From Phycisphaeraceae bacterium (GTDB lineage: Bacteria; Planctomycetota; Phycisphaerae; Phycisphaerales; Phycisphaeraceae), in the NCBI GenBank assembly GCA_020831765.1, contig JAFIFY010000136.1:1-64000 (forward strand): 64,000 bases of DNA, read 5' to 3'. Of this stretch, positions 1 to 9,116 are shown piece after piece; positions within the stretch are counted from its first letter, which is position 1, and every line of letters starts with the position of its first letter. The translations under genes were made by a program, and so were the position numbers. The notes below the pieces were generated by a model. The model searched no databases, was not told the DNA's origin, and was given only the letters and a program-made list of their open reading frames with translations.

Positions 1-80
1 AGCGCGGCTTGGACGTGATCGGCAAGCCGGGTTCGAGTGGGTGGTTGCAGACGGCAATTGCGGGTTCGCAGGGCGCGTAA
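1..80 (+). CDS. possible 3' end of a gene cut by the window edge
   Basis: Reading frame 3 is open from the first base to a TAA at 78-80 and encodes about 25 residues ending in GSQGA. This could be the C-terminus of a gene starting outside the window. No family is recognisable from so short a piece, and another frame is open to about base 153, so the assignment is weak. Confidence 0.25.
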   Translation, partial: RGLDVIGKPGSSGWLQTAIAGSQGA

Positions 81-166
81 TGGACATGAGTTTGCGCGCC
101 CAAGGATTCTCGAATAGAGGTGGACCCCAGATCTTGGACAGCCGGTCGGGCTGAATGGAGGGTTTC

Positions 167-775
167 ATGACGTTTTGGCAAGCTTCGCGGACAACGGTAT
201 GCACGTTGGTGCTGGCGATATTCCTCTTGAATCTCCTGCAATGTCAGTCGAATGGGGTTGAAGTCGCTGATGAGGACAACGGGCCTGAAGCGATTGCGCT
301 TCAGGCGCTAACCGCGCTGAAGGAAGACCGCATTCCCGATTACGTGGACAAAATGCATCCTCGAGCGTTGGAGTCGCTGCGGTCGATGATGCTCGACGTC
401 GTTGATGCCGCGGAGGAGGCCGGCGGCGTTGATGATTTCTTGAGGATTTTCGACAACGTGAATTCGGCCGACCACCTCCGCCAGCTTGATGAAACCGAGT
501 TCTTCACCGCATTCCTGAACGGGATGTTGCGGATACAGCCGCAAATTCGCGACATGCTCGAAGCCATGGAGATGGAGGTGCTCGGCCATATTCGTGAGAA
601 GGAAGATCTTGTTCACGTCGTTTATCGAGGCATCATCACGCAAGATGACGCGAACTTCACAACGATGACCGTCGTCAGCCTCAAGGCGGATGGTGACAGT
701 TGGGGTATGCTTCTGACCAGTGAGATCGAGAACATGGCCGCGATGTTGAGGTTGGAATTCGAAGTACCAGATTGA
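167..775 (+). CDS. small secreted protein of unknown function
   Basis: About 202 residues. The ATG at 167 is preferred over the upstream ATG at 155 because GGAGG at 157-161 lies 5 nt before it. The N-terminus is a clear export signal: a short polar start, then a hydrophobic stretch (TLVLAIFLLNLLQC). The cysteine is in a poor lipobox because Gln precedes it, so simple secretion or lipidation are both possible. The remainder is acidic and helix-rich with no motif I recognise; it may resemble the small DUF-type proteins with a NTF2-like or all-helical fold, but this is not shown. It stands alone, about 120 bp before a cupin gene on the same strand. Function unknown. Confidence 0.6.
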   Translation: MTFWQASRTTVCTLVLAIFLLNLLQCQSNGVEVADEDNGPEAIALQALTALKEDRIPDYVDKMHPRALESLRSMMLDVVDAAEEAGGVDDFLRIFDNVNSADHLRQLDETEFFTAFLNGMLRIQPQIRDMLEAMEMEVLGHIREKEDLVHVVYRGIITQDDANFTTMTVVSLKADGDSWGMLLTSEIENMAAMLRLEFEVPD

Positions 776-896
776 TCTACTCGAATTGGATTGATGCGGT
801 CTGCTCTCGTTCGAATGCGCGGGCCGCCCCATCAATCGTGCGCAAGGGTAGCATCCGCCAGCGACAAACCATCTTTGCGGCTGAAGCGATAACGAT

Positions 897-1358
897 ATGA
901 AAGAATTCCCAACCGATGTGATGCCGTACGTTAGCGCGAAGTCAACGAACGCCACGCTTCGTGCATTTGGCGAGGAAGTGGTGATCCTCCTCAGTGGGGC
1001 GAACACGGCTGGGAAGCTGACGATGTGGGTAGAGACGACGCCCCCGGGAGGCGGTCCACCCCCTCATTACCATGAGAACGAGGATGAATGGTTCTTCGTT
1101 CTGGAGGGCAGCGCGGAGTTCTTCTTGAATGGCTGGACCCGGGTAGCGCCCGGTGGTGCGGTATTTGTGCCCAAGGGCACTGTCCACACGTTCAGAAATG
1201 CCGGGGACAGCGAGTTGAAGATGCTGATACAAGCCACCCCTTCCGGTTTCGAGACTTTCTTCGCATCATGCGCTGAAGAATTCGCCCGGTCATCCACGCC
1301 GGACATGGAGCGCATTCTCGCTATAGGCGCCAGGCACGGGATACATTTTGTCAGTTAG
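897..1358 (+). CDS. cupin-domain protein
   Basis: A 153-residue single-domain cupin. Both cupin motifs are visible: motif 1 as PPPHYHENEDEWFFVLEG (two His and a Glu as metal ligands) and motif 2 as GGAVFVPKGTVHTFRN (the last His ligand). The length fits a small mono-cupin of the quercetinase/isomerase-like or sugar-binding type; the actual substrate cannot be inferred. There is no signal peptide, so it should be cytoplasmic. It lies downstream of a secreted protein on the same strand and converges on the UDP-glucose dehydrogenase gene. The Shine-Dalgarno before the ATG at 897 is weak. Confidence 0.8.
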   Translation: MKEFPTDVMPYVSAKSTNATLRAFGEEVVILLSGANTAGKLTMWVETTPPGGGPPPHYHENEDEWFFVLEGSAEFFLNGWTRVAPGGAVFVPKGTVHTFRNAGDSELKMLIQATPSGFETFFASCAEEFARSSTPDMERILAIGARHGIHFVS

Positions 1359-1544
1359 CGATTGCGGGCCAATGCTCGAACAAACAGGCTGGACCGAACT
1401 CGTGGCACTTGCCGTATGGCCGCTTGCCTTACGTTGAGGTGCGTGACCGCGATCGCGGACTCGTGGATGCCGAGCCTGCGGGCTTCTGCCGGATAAGCCT
1501 TTTTACCCGTAAAGGGCCCTTGGTTGCTTTGCCCGCCGAATCGA

Positions 1545-2942
1545 TCACGCGGTTGGCGTGGTTGACACCGGTGTCGCGGGGGTATTGACTCGGGCGTTGA
1601 CCGTTGGGCGTCCGACGGAGTAGTACGTAAAGCCCAGTTCGGCCAGGAATTCCGGGCGATAGAGGTTGCGGCCGTCGAAGATGACTGGCTGTTTGAGCCC
1701 GGCCTTGATCAGGTCGAAATCCGGCTGCTTGAACTCATCCCAATCGGTGCAGACGACCAGGCAGTCGGCATCCTTGACGATGCCGTACATGTCGTCGCTG
1801 TATTCCACCGTATCGCCGAGGATTTCCCGGCAGGTTTCGTGGGCCACCGGATCGTGCGCCACCACCTTCGCGCCCCGGTCGATCAGCCTTCGCATCAGCG
1901 TGATGGAGGGCGCTTCGCGGACATCGTCGGTGCCGGGCTTGAAGGCGATGCCCCAGATCGCGACGCGCCGGCCGGCGAGGTCGCCGGCGAAATACTCCTC
2001 GATTCTCGACCAGAACATATCCCGTTGGCGCTGGTTGACCTCATGCACCGCCGCCAGCAGCAGCGTGGTCAGGTCGGTCTCCTCGCCCATGGAAATGCAG
2101 GCCAGCACATCCTTGGGAAAGCACGAGCCGCCATAGCCCAGGCCGGGATAGAGGAACTTGTTGCCGATGCGGACATCGCTGCACATACCGCGTCGCACCT
2201 CATCGACATTGGCCCCGTAACGCTCGCAGAGCAGGGCGATTTCGTTGATGAAGCTGATTTTGGTCGCCAGCATGGCGTTGCTGGCGTACTTGACCATCTC
2301 GGCCGAGGGGATGTCCATGATGAAGATCGGGTTGCCCTGCCGCACGAATGGTTCATAGAGGTCACGCAGGCGATCGCCGGTGCCCTTGTCTTCGCAGCCG
2401 ATCACCACGCGGTCGGGCCGGTTGAAGTCATTGATCGCCGCGCCCTCTTTGAGAAACTCGGGATTCGATGCCATGCGAAACGGCTTGCGGGTGAAGCGGC
2501 CGATGGTGTCGCGAACCTTGGCGTTGGTGCCGACGGGCACGGTGCTCTTGATCACGATGATCTTGGCGCGGCGGTCATCAGTGCCGCCGCCGGTCGGGCC
2601 CGGGCCGGCTTCGATCGCGCGGCCAATATCCTCAGCCGCGGCCAGGACGTACTTGAGGTCGGCCCGGCCACGGGCATCGCTGGGGGTGCCGACGCAGATG
2701 AAGATGATCTCGGCCGACTGATACGCCTGCGCCTTATCGGTCGTGAACTCCAGCCGACCGGCCTTGATGTTCCGCCGCAACAGGTCATCGAGGCCGGGCT
2801 CATAGATCGGGCTCTTGCCCTCGCGCAGGCGGCCGATCTTCCGCTCATCGATGTCCAGGCAGGTCACATGATTGCCGGTGTTGGCAAAGCAGGTTCCGGT
2901 AACCAGTCCGACGTATCCGGTGCCGACCATGGTAATTCGCAC
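1545..2942 (-). CDS. ugd: UDP-glucose 6-dehydrogenase
   Basis: 465 residues. Oxidises UDP-glucose to UDP-glucuronate in two NAD-dependent steps, supplying uronic acid for cell-surface polysaccharide. The N-terminal Rossmann motif MVGTGYVGLVTG (residues 5-16) and the catalytic-Cys motif GLGYGGSCFPKD (267-278, Cys274) are intact. The second Rossmann domain with AIWGIAFKPGTDD follows. Length fits the family (about 440-470), extended by a Thr/Pro-rich tail. A charged insert rich in Gly (about 113-126) lies between strands of the NAD domain. Transcribed away from the nitrite/sulfite reductase gene, with about 230 bp between the divergent starts. GDP-mannose dehydrogenase is the close alternative; the overall motif set favours Ugd. 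Confidence 0.93.
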   Translation of the reverse strand: MRITMVGTGYVGLVTGTCFANTGNHVTCLDIDERKIGRLREGKSPIYEPGLDDLLRRNIKAGRLEFTTDKAQAYQSAEIIFICVGTPSDARGRADLKYVLAAAEDIGRAIEAGPGPTGGGTDDRRAKIIVIKSTVPVGTNAKVRDTIGRFTRKPFRMASNPEFLKEGAAINDFNRPDRVVIGCEDKGTGDRLRDLYEPFVRQGNPIFIMDIPSAEMVKYASNAMLATKISFINEIALLCERYGANVDEVRRGMCSDVRIGNKFLYPGLGYGGSCFPKDVLACISMGEETDLTTLLLAAVHEVNQRQRDMFWSRIEEYFAGDLAGRRVAIWGIAFKPGTDDVREAPSITLMRRLIDRGAKVVAHDPVAHETCREILGDTVEYSDDMYGIVKDADCLVVCTDWDEFKQPDFDLIKAGLKQPVIFDGRNLYRPEFLAELGFTYYSVGRPTVNARVNTPATPVSTTPTA

Positions 2943-3174
2943 GCGTTGCTCCTTTGTTCAGTATCCGATGGCGGGTTCACCGCCCAGCCCCTTATGTGGA
3001 CGCCCGTACCGTTGGGGGCCATTTACCGACCTCCTCAGCCTACCCCATGAACGGCCGGGCGCAGCGATTTTATCGGCTAGATGCAAATCGCCCCATCACC
3101 TATCATGACGAAAAAGCGGGTTGCCCAATGCCGATATCACCGCCCGAACCACCGCCCCAGGGTACTGACCAGCC

Positions 3175-4836
3175 ATGACCGACCAGGATGACGACAAGAA
3201 TCTCAACAAGGTTGAGCTGCTCAAACGCGAGAAAGATGGATTCGATGTGCTCAAGGACCTGCTTCGGTATTCCGAGCAGGGCGACTTCGATGCCATAGAG
3301 GCCAACGACCTTGCCATCCGCTTCCGCTGGTTTGGCGTCTATCAGCAGAAGCCCAACGTCGGCCACTTCATGCTTCGGATCAAGATTCCCGGCGGTCAGC
3401 TCAGCCCGGCCCAGCTCCGGCGGATCGGTGAACTGGCCGACCGGCATGCCCGGGGCTTCAGTGACATCACCACGCGGCAGACGATCCAGTTCCATTGGCT
3501 GACGATCGGTGACCTTAAGCCCGTCTTCGACAGTCTGGCCGAGATCGGCCTGAACAGTCAGTTCGCTTGTGGCGACACCCCGCGAAACGTGGTGAGCTGT
3601 CCCCTGGCCGGCGTGCTGAAGGATGAGATCATCGATTCGAGCGCGCTGGTGCGGGAGGTTTCGGCGATGTTCGAAGCCGGCGGGCGCGAGTTCAGCAACC
3701 TGCCGCGCAAGTTCAAGACCTCGATCGGTGGCTGCGACATTCACTGCCATCAACCCCAGATCAACGATATCGGCATTTTCGGCGTGAAGCGCAAGGATGG
3801 TGAGGTCGGCTATGGCCTGCTGGTCGGCGGTGGCCTTTCACGCGCGCCCCATTTCGGTCAGCCGATGCGCGTCTTTCTCAAGCCCGGTCAGGTGCCCGAG
3901 GTCTGCCGCGCCATTGCCATCCTCTTCCGCGAACACGGCTATCGGAAGACACGGACCCGCGCCCGGTTGAAGTTTCTCGTGGCCGATGAAGGCTGGGAAT
4001 GGACGCGCGGCAAGATCGAAGAGATTCTCGGCTATTCCCTCGAGCATGATGATTCGATTCTGCATCCCGATGCGATCCACAGCGACCATATGGGCATTGG
4101 CGAGCAGAAGGATGGGAATTTCTACGTGGGCATACCGATCGAGCGCGGTCGATGGACGGCCAGGAACATGATCGCCATCGCCGACCTGGCCGAACGCTTC
4201 GCCGGAAGCCCGGATAAGCCGGCGCGCATTCGTCTCACCGGCAAGCAGAACGTGTTGATCCTCGATGTGCCCAAGGCCAAAGTCGATGACCTGGTCAAGG
4301 AGCTGGACAGCGCCGGCCTGCCGCCGCATGCCCCTGCCGTTCGCCGGTCGCTGATCTCGTGTACCGGAACCGAGTTCTGCAATCTCGCCGTGGTCGAAAC
4401 CAAGCACCGGGGCGGGCGTGTGCTGCGATGGCTCGAAGAACACACCGATATCGATTTCCCGCTGTTCATCAGCTTCACCGGCTGCCCCAACGCCTGCGCA
4501 CAATTCCAGATCGCCGATATCGGCCTGACCGGAACGATGACCAAAGACCCCGCAAAGCTGGATGAGAAGGGCCGACCGGCCAAGGTCGAGGGCTACAACG
4601 TACTCCTTGGCGCGGGTATCGGAGCGAATCCGGTGTTCGGCGAGGTGATCGCCAAACAGGTGATCGCCGACAAGATTCACTTGTCGCTCAAGTCACTGGT
4701 CGATGCCTATCGAAAGCAGCGCGTGGATGAGGATGAATCCTTCCAGTCATGGGTCGCTCGCTCGGAGCCCGAGGACTTGCGCAAGCTGATCCTCGATCCG
4801 ACCCTCGAGCCCGCCGCCGAGCCACTCTTGGCGTAG
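3175..4836 (+). CDS. ferredoxin-dependent nitrite or sulfite reductase
   Basis: 553 residues, the usual length of ferredoxin-type NirA/Sir enzymes, which reduce nitrite to ammonia or sulfite to sulfide by six electrons using siroheme coupled to a [4Fe-4S] cluster. The cluster cysteines are present as CTGTEFC (Cys396, Cys402) and CPNAC (Cys437, Cys441). The duplicated half-domains are visible, with the substrate-side basic segment DITTRQTIQFHW early in the chain. No nitrate transporter, nitrate reductase or cysteine-synthesis gene is adjacent, so nitrite versus sulfite cannot be decided from context; the sequence looks closer to NirA-type. Cytoplasmic. A repeat-rich GC region separates it from the next gene. 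Confidence 0.88.
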   Translation: MTDQDDDKNLNKVELLKREKDGFDVLKDLLRYSEQGDFDAIEANDLAIRFRWFGVYQQKPNVGHFMLRIKIPGGQLSPAQLRRIGELADRHARGFSDITTRQTIQFHWLTIGDLKPVFDSLAEIGLNSQFACGDTPRNVVSCPLAGVLKDEIIDSSALVREVSAMFEAGGREFSNLPRKFKTSIGGCDIHCHQPQINDIGIFGVKRKDGEVGYGLLVGGGLSRAPHFGQPMRVFLKPGQVPEVCRAIAILFREHGYRKTRTRARLKFLVADEGWEWTRGKIEEILGYSLEHDDSILHPDAIHSDHMGIGEQKDGNFYVGIPIERGRWTARNMIAIADLAERFAGSPDKPARIRLTGKQNVLILDVPKAKVDDLVKELDSAGLPPHAPAVRRSLISCTGTEFCNLAVVETKHRGGRVLRWLEEHTDIDFPLFISFTGCPNACAQFQIADIGLTGTMTKDPAKLDEKGRPAKVEGYNVLLGAGIGANPVFGEVIAKQVIADKIHLSLKSLVDAYRKQRVDEDESFQSWVARSEPEDLRKLILDPTLEPAAEPLLA

Positions 4837-5083
4837 CGTCACACCGCCCCCTGGAACGGCCCTCGTCCCCCGGCCCCAGCCCCCGGAAGCCCCCTCCGGT
4901 ACGGCCGTCCCCGGCCTCAGGAAGTCCCGGCACGTTTCCATGTCCCGGAACTCGGTACAGCCGATTCCCTGTCACCATGGGCACCCCGCATCGTCACGGA
5001 AGGCTCTACGGACCCGCCGCGCGCCATGGCCATACCGTCGGCTATCATTGCCCCTTCGGCCCTGGTGGGTCGGGTGATGAACC
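4837..5083. repeat. GC-rich intergenic region with G-quadruplex-type C-runs
   Basis: This 247 bp gap carries four C-runs (4867-4871, 4874-4877, 4880-4884, 4890-4894) separated by 2-5 bases, so the minus strand can form a G-quadruplex. The core is almost the same as the C-run block upstream of sufS at 41102-41127. The 9-mer CCCCCGGAA (4880-4888) recurs in other intergenic regions. Further downstream, TATCAT near 5042 could serve as a -10 element for the MATE gene, but no convincing -35 is seen. Confidence 0.5.
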
Positions 5084-6613
5084 ATGGCCGAGTCGGAATC
5101 CCCACAACCTGACCCAGCGGAGATCGAAGAATCGGCTGAATCGGCGGTCGGCGAGCCGTCGGTTTCGGCTGGCCCGAGTGCTCCATTGGAGTTGGGCGGC
5201 CGGCTGGCGGGCCTGAGTATCGGCGGGCAAGTGGTGGTGCTGGCGATCTGGCCGCTGCTTGAGCAGTTCCTCGGTTTCTTTGTCGGTTATGTGGATACCT
5301 GGCTGGCGGCGCATTCCAGCGTGGCCACGGCCAATGCCGTTGCGGTGGGCGCTTATGTCGGCTGGTTGATCGGGCTGGTGCAGGGTTCGGTGGGCATCGG
5401 CGCCACGGCGGTAATCGCCCGAGCGGTCGGCGGCCGGCGGATGGGCGAAGCCAATGTGGCCCTGGGACAGGCCGTGATCGTGGCGATGCTGGCGGGGCTG
5501 AGCATCGGACTTGTCATCTTTTCCATTGCCCCGTTGATGGCCCGGTTCGTCGGCTTGACCGGTGAGAGTGCCGAGCTATGTGTGCTCTACCTGCGGATTA
5601 TGGCGATGGCCGCGCCCTTCAGCTCGCTGCTTTTTGTCGGCGCGGCGTGCCTGAGAGGGGCGGGCGATACCCGCAGCCCGTTTCGCGTCCTGCTGGTGGT
5701 CAACCTGACGAACATGCTTCTGAGTTGGCTGCTGGTGGCCGGTCCATCGACGATCTTCGGCTGGTTGGGCGGGTGGGGACTGCTTGATCAGGCCGGGTGG
5801 CTGCTTGCGCCAACGATGGAGCAGCTTGGCGGTCTGGGTGTTCTGGGCATCGCCGGCGGCACCCTTCTGGCGTGGGTGATCGGTTCGGTCCTGATTCTTC
5901 GGCTGCTCGTGGCCGGGAGCGAGGGGATGAAGCTTGCCCGGCCGTCACTGCGGCCGGTGTGGAGCCAGATGAAGCGCATCCTTCGCGTCGGCGTCCCACA
6001 CCTGATCGAGCTTTTCCTGGTGATGTGGATCGCCAATTTCGCGATCGTCCGGATCGTCGGCCAACTGGGCGACCCGGCCGCGTGGGGCGCACATCTGATC
6101 GCCATTCGCATCGAGGCGATCAGTTACCTGCCGGGATTCGCTCTGGGGATCGCCTCGGCGACGCTGGTGGGTCAATACCTGGGCTTGGGCGATCCCGAAC
6201 GCGCCCGCCGCGCCGCGGTGATCTGCTGGCGCTACGGCGCCGGCCTCATGGGCGTGATGGGCCTCATGTTCATCCTTGTGCCCCACTGGCTGGTCAACAT
6301 CACCACCAACCAGCCCGAATTTCTTGCCCGAGCGCCCGACCTGCTTCGCATCGCCGGGCCGGTGCAGGTTTTCTTTGCCACCTCCATCGTGCTGGGCCAG
6401 GCCCTGCGCGGGGCGGGGGCGACCCGTACCACGCTCTTCATCACCGCCGTTTCCACCTACACCGTCCGTTTGCCCTTGGCGTATCTGCTGGGGGTTCACT
6501 TTGAACTGGGTCTTGCCGGCGTCTGGATCGGCCTGAGTGTTGAACTTTTCGTGAGAGGCGTGCTGGTGGCGATCTTTTTCCATCGTGGACGTTGGCAGGA
6601 CACCAGCGTTTAG
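5084..6613 (+). CDS. MATE-family multidrug/cation efflux transporter
   Basis: 509 residues with about twelve hydrophobic segments arranged in two homologous halves, preceded by a hydrophilic, acidic and Ser-rich N-terminus of about 40 residues. MATE exporters exchange drugs or organic cations for Na+ or H+ at the inner membrane. Typical family segments are GSVGIGATAVIARAVG in the first half and the matching LPGFALGIASATLVGQYLG in the second, plus RGAGDTRSPF after TM6. Length matches NorM/DinF-type proteins (about 450-500) with the added N-terminal extension. It stands as a single gene; the substrate cannot be deduced. Confidence 0.9.
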   Translation: MAESESPQPDPAEIEESAESAVGEPSVSAGPSAPLELGGRLAGLSIGGQVVVLAIWPLLEQFLGFFVGYVDTWLAAHSSVATANAVAVGAYVGWLIGLVQGSVGIGATAVIARAVGGRRMGEANVALGQAVIVAMLAGLSIGLVIFSIAPLMARFVGLTGESAELCVLYLRIMAMAAPFSSLLFVGAACLRGAGDTRSPFRVLLVVNLTNMLLSWLLVAGPSTIFGWLGGWGLLDQAGWLLAPTMEQLGGLGVLGIAGGTLLAWVIGSVLILRLLVAGSEGMKLARPSLRPVWSQMKRILRVGVPHLIELFLVMWIANFAIVRIVGQLGDPAAWGAHLIAIRIEAISYLPGFALGIASATLVGQYLGLGDPERARRAAVICWRYGAGLMGVMGLMFILVPHWLVNITTNQPEFLARAPDLLRIAGPVQVFFATSIVLGQALRGAGATRTTLFITAVSTYTVRLPLAYLLGVHFELGLAGVWIGLSVELFVRGVLVAIFFHRGRWQDTSV

Positions 6614-6797
6614 CGAGACCTTCTCGTTGTTGGAAAAACGGACTTTCGTCGTGGCAGCGATGATCGAGGGTCGGAAGGTGGGACTCCGACCCATGTTTGG
6701 ACAGCCGATACATGACCGGCGATACTGATCAAGACTGATGCGGCCCATCATGAGCGCACGATTATTCCTGACGCCGCGGGTTCACGAAGTTCACACC

Positions 6798-7856
6798 ATG
6801 GAAATGACTTCACGCGAACGCTGGCTCGCCCTGCTTGAAGGCCACCGCCCCGATCGTATCCCCACCGATTACTGGGCCACGGAAGAGTTCAGCCGCCGCT
6901 TGCGCGAAGCGCTTGGCTGTGAAGATGATGAGGCGGTTGCGCGGCGGTTGCATATCGATCGGCTCCGGGTCGTCGGACCGCGATGCCGACTGCCCCACCA
7001 TCCAGACGATCCAGAGGCCGATATCTGGGGCGTTCGGCATCAGATGGTGGACTATGGCACGGGCAGCTACAACGAGGCGGTTCACCATCCGCTCGCCGGC
7101 GCGACCTCTGTGGCCGACATCGAGCGTTACCGTTGGCCCGGTGTCGAGAATTTTGATTTCCAGCCAGTTCGTGAAGCCCTGAAGACCGATGATGGCCTGC
7201 GGGCGGTCCGCGCCGGGCATTATGAGCCGTTCCTGCTTTACTGTTCTTTACGCGGCATGGAACAGGCTTATGAGGATCTGCTTCTGAACCCCGAAATCGC
7301 CGAGGCGATCCTCGGCCAACTGCTGGCGTTCTTTCTCGAGTACAACCGCCGCATCTTTGAAGCCGGCCAGGGCCGCATCGATCTTTTCTACCTGGCCGAG
7401 GACCTTGGCGCCCAGACCGGCCCGCTGATCAGCCTCGAGCTCTACCGCCGCTTCCTGCGCCCCGGACAACAGGCGATGGCCCGCCTGGCCCGTGACCATG
7501 GCGTGCATGTCTTCTACCACACGGACGGCGCAGCGGCCGTGTTCCTGCCGGATCTGATCGATGTGGTCGGCATCGAAGTGCTCAACCCCATTCAGTGGCG
7601 ATGTCCCGGCATGGATCGCCAGGCGCTGGCGGCCGGACACGGTGACAAGGTGGTTTTCCACGGAGCCATGGACAACCAGCAGACATTGCCCGGCGGCAGC
7701 ATTGACGATGTACGCCGGGAGGTCGAGGAGAACATGGCGCTTTTCAACGGGGCGCGCTGGATATGCGCTCCCTGCCACAACATCCAGCCGGTCACGCCGG
7801 TGGAAAATGTCATCGCGATGTACGAGCACATCCACGCCATCGGACGGCTGAACTGA
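6798..7856 (+). CDS. uroporphyrinogen-decarboxylase-family protein (probable methyltransferase-like)
   Basis: About 352 residues, starting at the ATG at 6798 (or 6804, giving the usual MTSRERW opening); a longer reading from 6738 adds a non-conserved leader. The fold is that of HemE/MtaA. The opening with RERWLALLEG and the late HTDGAAAVFLPDLIDVVGIE and FHGAMDNQQTLPGG blocks are typical of the divergent family members, not of true HemE, which has a conserved N-terminal FLRAC segment that is missing here. Members of this group are often corrinoid- or folate-linked methyltransferases, or unassigned, and are frequently found beside polysaccharide loci. It converges on the locus running from 22.9 to 7.9 kb. 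A role in removing methyl groups from methylated sugars is only a guess. Confidence 0.75.
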   Translation: MEMTSRERWLALLEGHRPDRIPTDYWATEEFSRRLREALGCEDDEAVARRLHIDRLRVVGPRCRLPHHPDDPEADIWGVRHQMVDYGTGSYNEAVHHPLAGATSVADIERYRWPGVENFDFQPVREALKTDDGLRAVRAGHYEPFLLYCSLRGMEQAYEDLLLNPEIAEAILGQLLAFFLEYNRRIFEAGQGRIDLFYLAEDLGAQTGPLISLELYRRFLRPGQQAMARLARDHGVHVFYHTDGAAAVFLPDLIDVVGIEVLNPIQWRCPGMDRQALAAGHGDKVVFHGAMDNQQTLPGGSIDDVRREVEENMALFNGARWICAPCHNIQPVTPVENVIAMYEHIHAIGRLN

Positions 7857-7887
7857 ATCTGCGCTGCGGCCGTCGTGAATCAATGAT

Positions 7888-8985
7888 TCATGAGCCCTCG
7901 GGGGTCGCGATCGCCGTCGGCACACCTTCCCACTTCCGCCCTGGTTCCGGCCAGCCGTTGGCGGATTCCATACGATACACGGTGGTTCGCGGGGGATCCT
8001 TTGGGGTGAATATCCCGGGTCTGCTCAACGAAGGCGCATCGCCGAGAAAAACAACGCGCGAAAGACTTTCGCACCCAGCGAAGACTTCGCTCTCACGCCC
8101 GCATCCAAGCATGGTCACGCTTGCCGGGAGGGTAATGCTCTCAAGGCTCTGACATCCATAAAAGGCGTGGCCCTGGATCGTCGTCACCGAGTCATTCAGG
8201 GTGACCGACTCAAGATTCACACAGCCACGGAACGTACGCCGCTGGATGACGGTGACGCCATCGGGGATGACGATGCTCTTGAGATTGATGCAATCCTTGA
8301 ATGCCCGGTGGGTGAGCGTGGTCAGGCTCTTGGGGAGGGTGATTTCGGTCAGACGATCGCAACCACGGAAAGCCTGTTTGCCGATGAAGGTGACGCCATC
8401 GGGTATGGTGACACCGGTCAGTTGCCTGCAGAAACGGAAGGCTTCGTCCATGATGACGGTGACGGTGTCGGGGATGACATAATCGCCGGCACGAGCATGC
8501 GGATAGCGGCGGATGGCTGTCATATCCTTGGTGAAAAGTACACCATCGACGCTGCGAAAGGCGGGGTTATCTTCGGCGACATGGATGTTCTCGAGCTTCG
8601 GATTGCGGCTGAACGCCGGCCTTGCGATACGGGTGACACTGCTTGAAAGATGGACCGTGGTCAGTTCGCGGCAATCCCTGAAAGCTTCGCGTCCGATATA
8701 GGTGATGGTGTCCGAAATCGTGACACTGGTGATGTTCCGGTTACCCATGAACGCACGGCGCGCGATGGTGGTTACGGGCCTGCCATCGAGTGTCGTGGGA
8801 ATGGTGATCGCGCCTCCGGGCCCCCTGTAGCCGGTGATGGTGACCGAGCCGTCTTCATCGGATACCGCGAACCGGTAGTGGCTTGAGTCGTTCTGTGCGC
8901 CCTGTCCGGTAAGCGCCAGGAAGAGAACCATTGAGAAGGCAGTGATCGTCAAGGTTGCCAAGCGTGCGTACGGAATGCGTTTCAT
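7888..8985 (-). CDS. secreted BspA-type leucine-rich repeat protein
   Basis: 365 residues from the ATG at 8985; longer upstream readings overlap the next gene and lack coding character. Residues 1-27 form a signal peptide (basic start, hydrophobic core, LTGQGAQ). After a short beta segment (VTITGYRG) come about nine LRR_5 repeats of roughly 23 residues with the pattern VTVIxxxAFRGCxxLTxITLPxSV, ending in a capping segment. BspA-like LRRs mediate extracellular binding to proteins or glycans. It is the last gene of the minus-strand exported set; 131 bp separate it from the FG-GAP gene. No enzyme motif is present, so a binding or scaffold role is inferred. Confidence 0.85.
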   Translation of the reverse strand: MKRIPYARLATLTITAFSMVLFLALTGQGAQNDSSHYRFAVSDEDGSVTITGYRGPGGAITIPTTLDGRPVTTIARRAFMGNRNITSVTISDTITYIGREAFRDCRELTTVHLSSSVTRIARPAFSRNPKLENIHVAEDNPAFRSVDGVLFTKDMTAIRRYPHARAGDYVIPDTVTVIMDEAFRFCRQLTGVTIPDGVTFIGKQAFRGCDRLTEITLPKSLTTLTHRAFKDCINLKSIVIPDGVTVIQRRTFRGCVNLESVTLNDSVTTIQGHAFYGCQSLESITLPASVTMLGCGRESEVFAGCESLSRVVFLGDAPSLSRPGIFTPKDPPRTTVYRMESANGWPEPGRKWEGVPTAIATPEGS

Positions 8986-9116
8986 GACTTCGAATCCTCT
9001 TTTGCGTCTGTTGATTGCATGGAGTGGTTGTTCATGGGGCGGTATTGGTCGAGGAATGGTCGGGGCGGCCTGGGGAGAAAGCACAGACCGCGGCGAGCCG
9101 TTGATTTCCGTCCGGG

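Noticed and set aside
1839-3050. 403-codon open frame antisense to the UDP-glucose dehydrogenase gene
   Set aside because: It lies opposite a complete Ugd with all catalytic motifs; the product is rich in His, Asp and Gly without domains, typical of shadow frames in GC-rich DNA.
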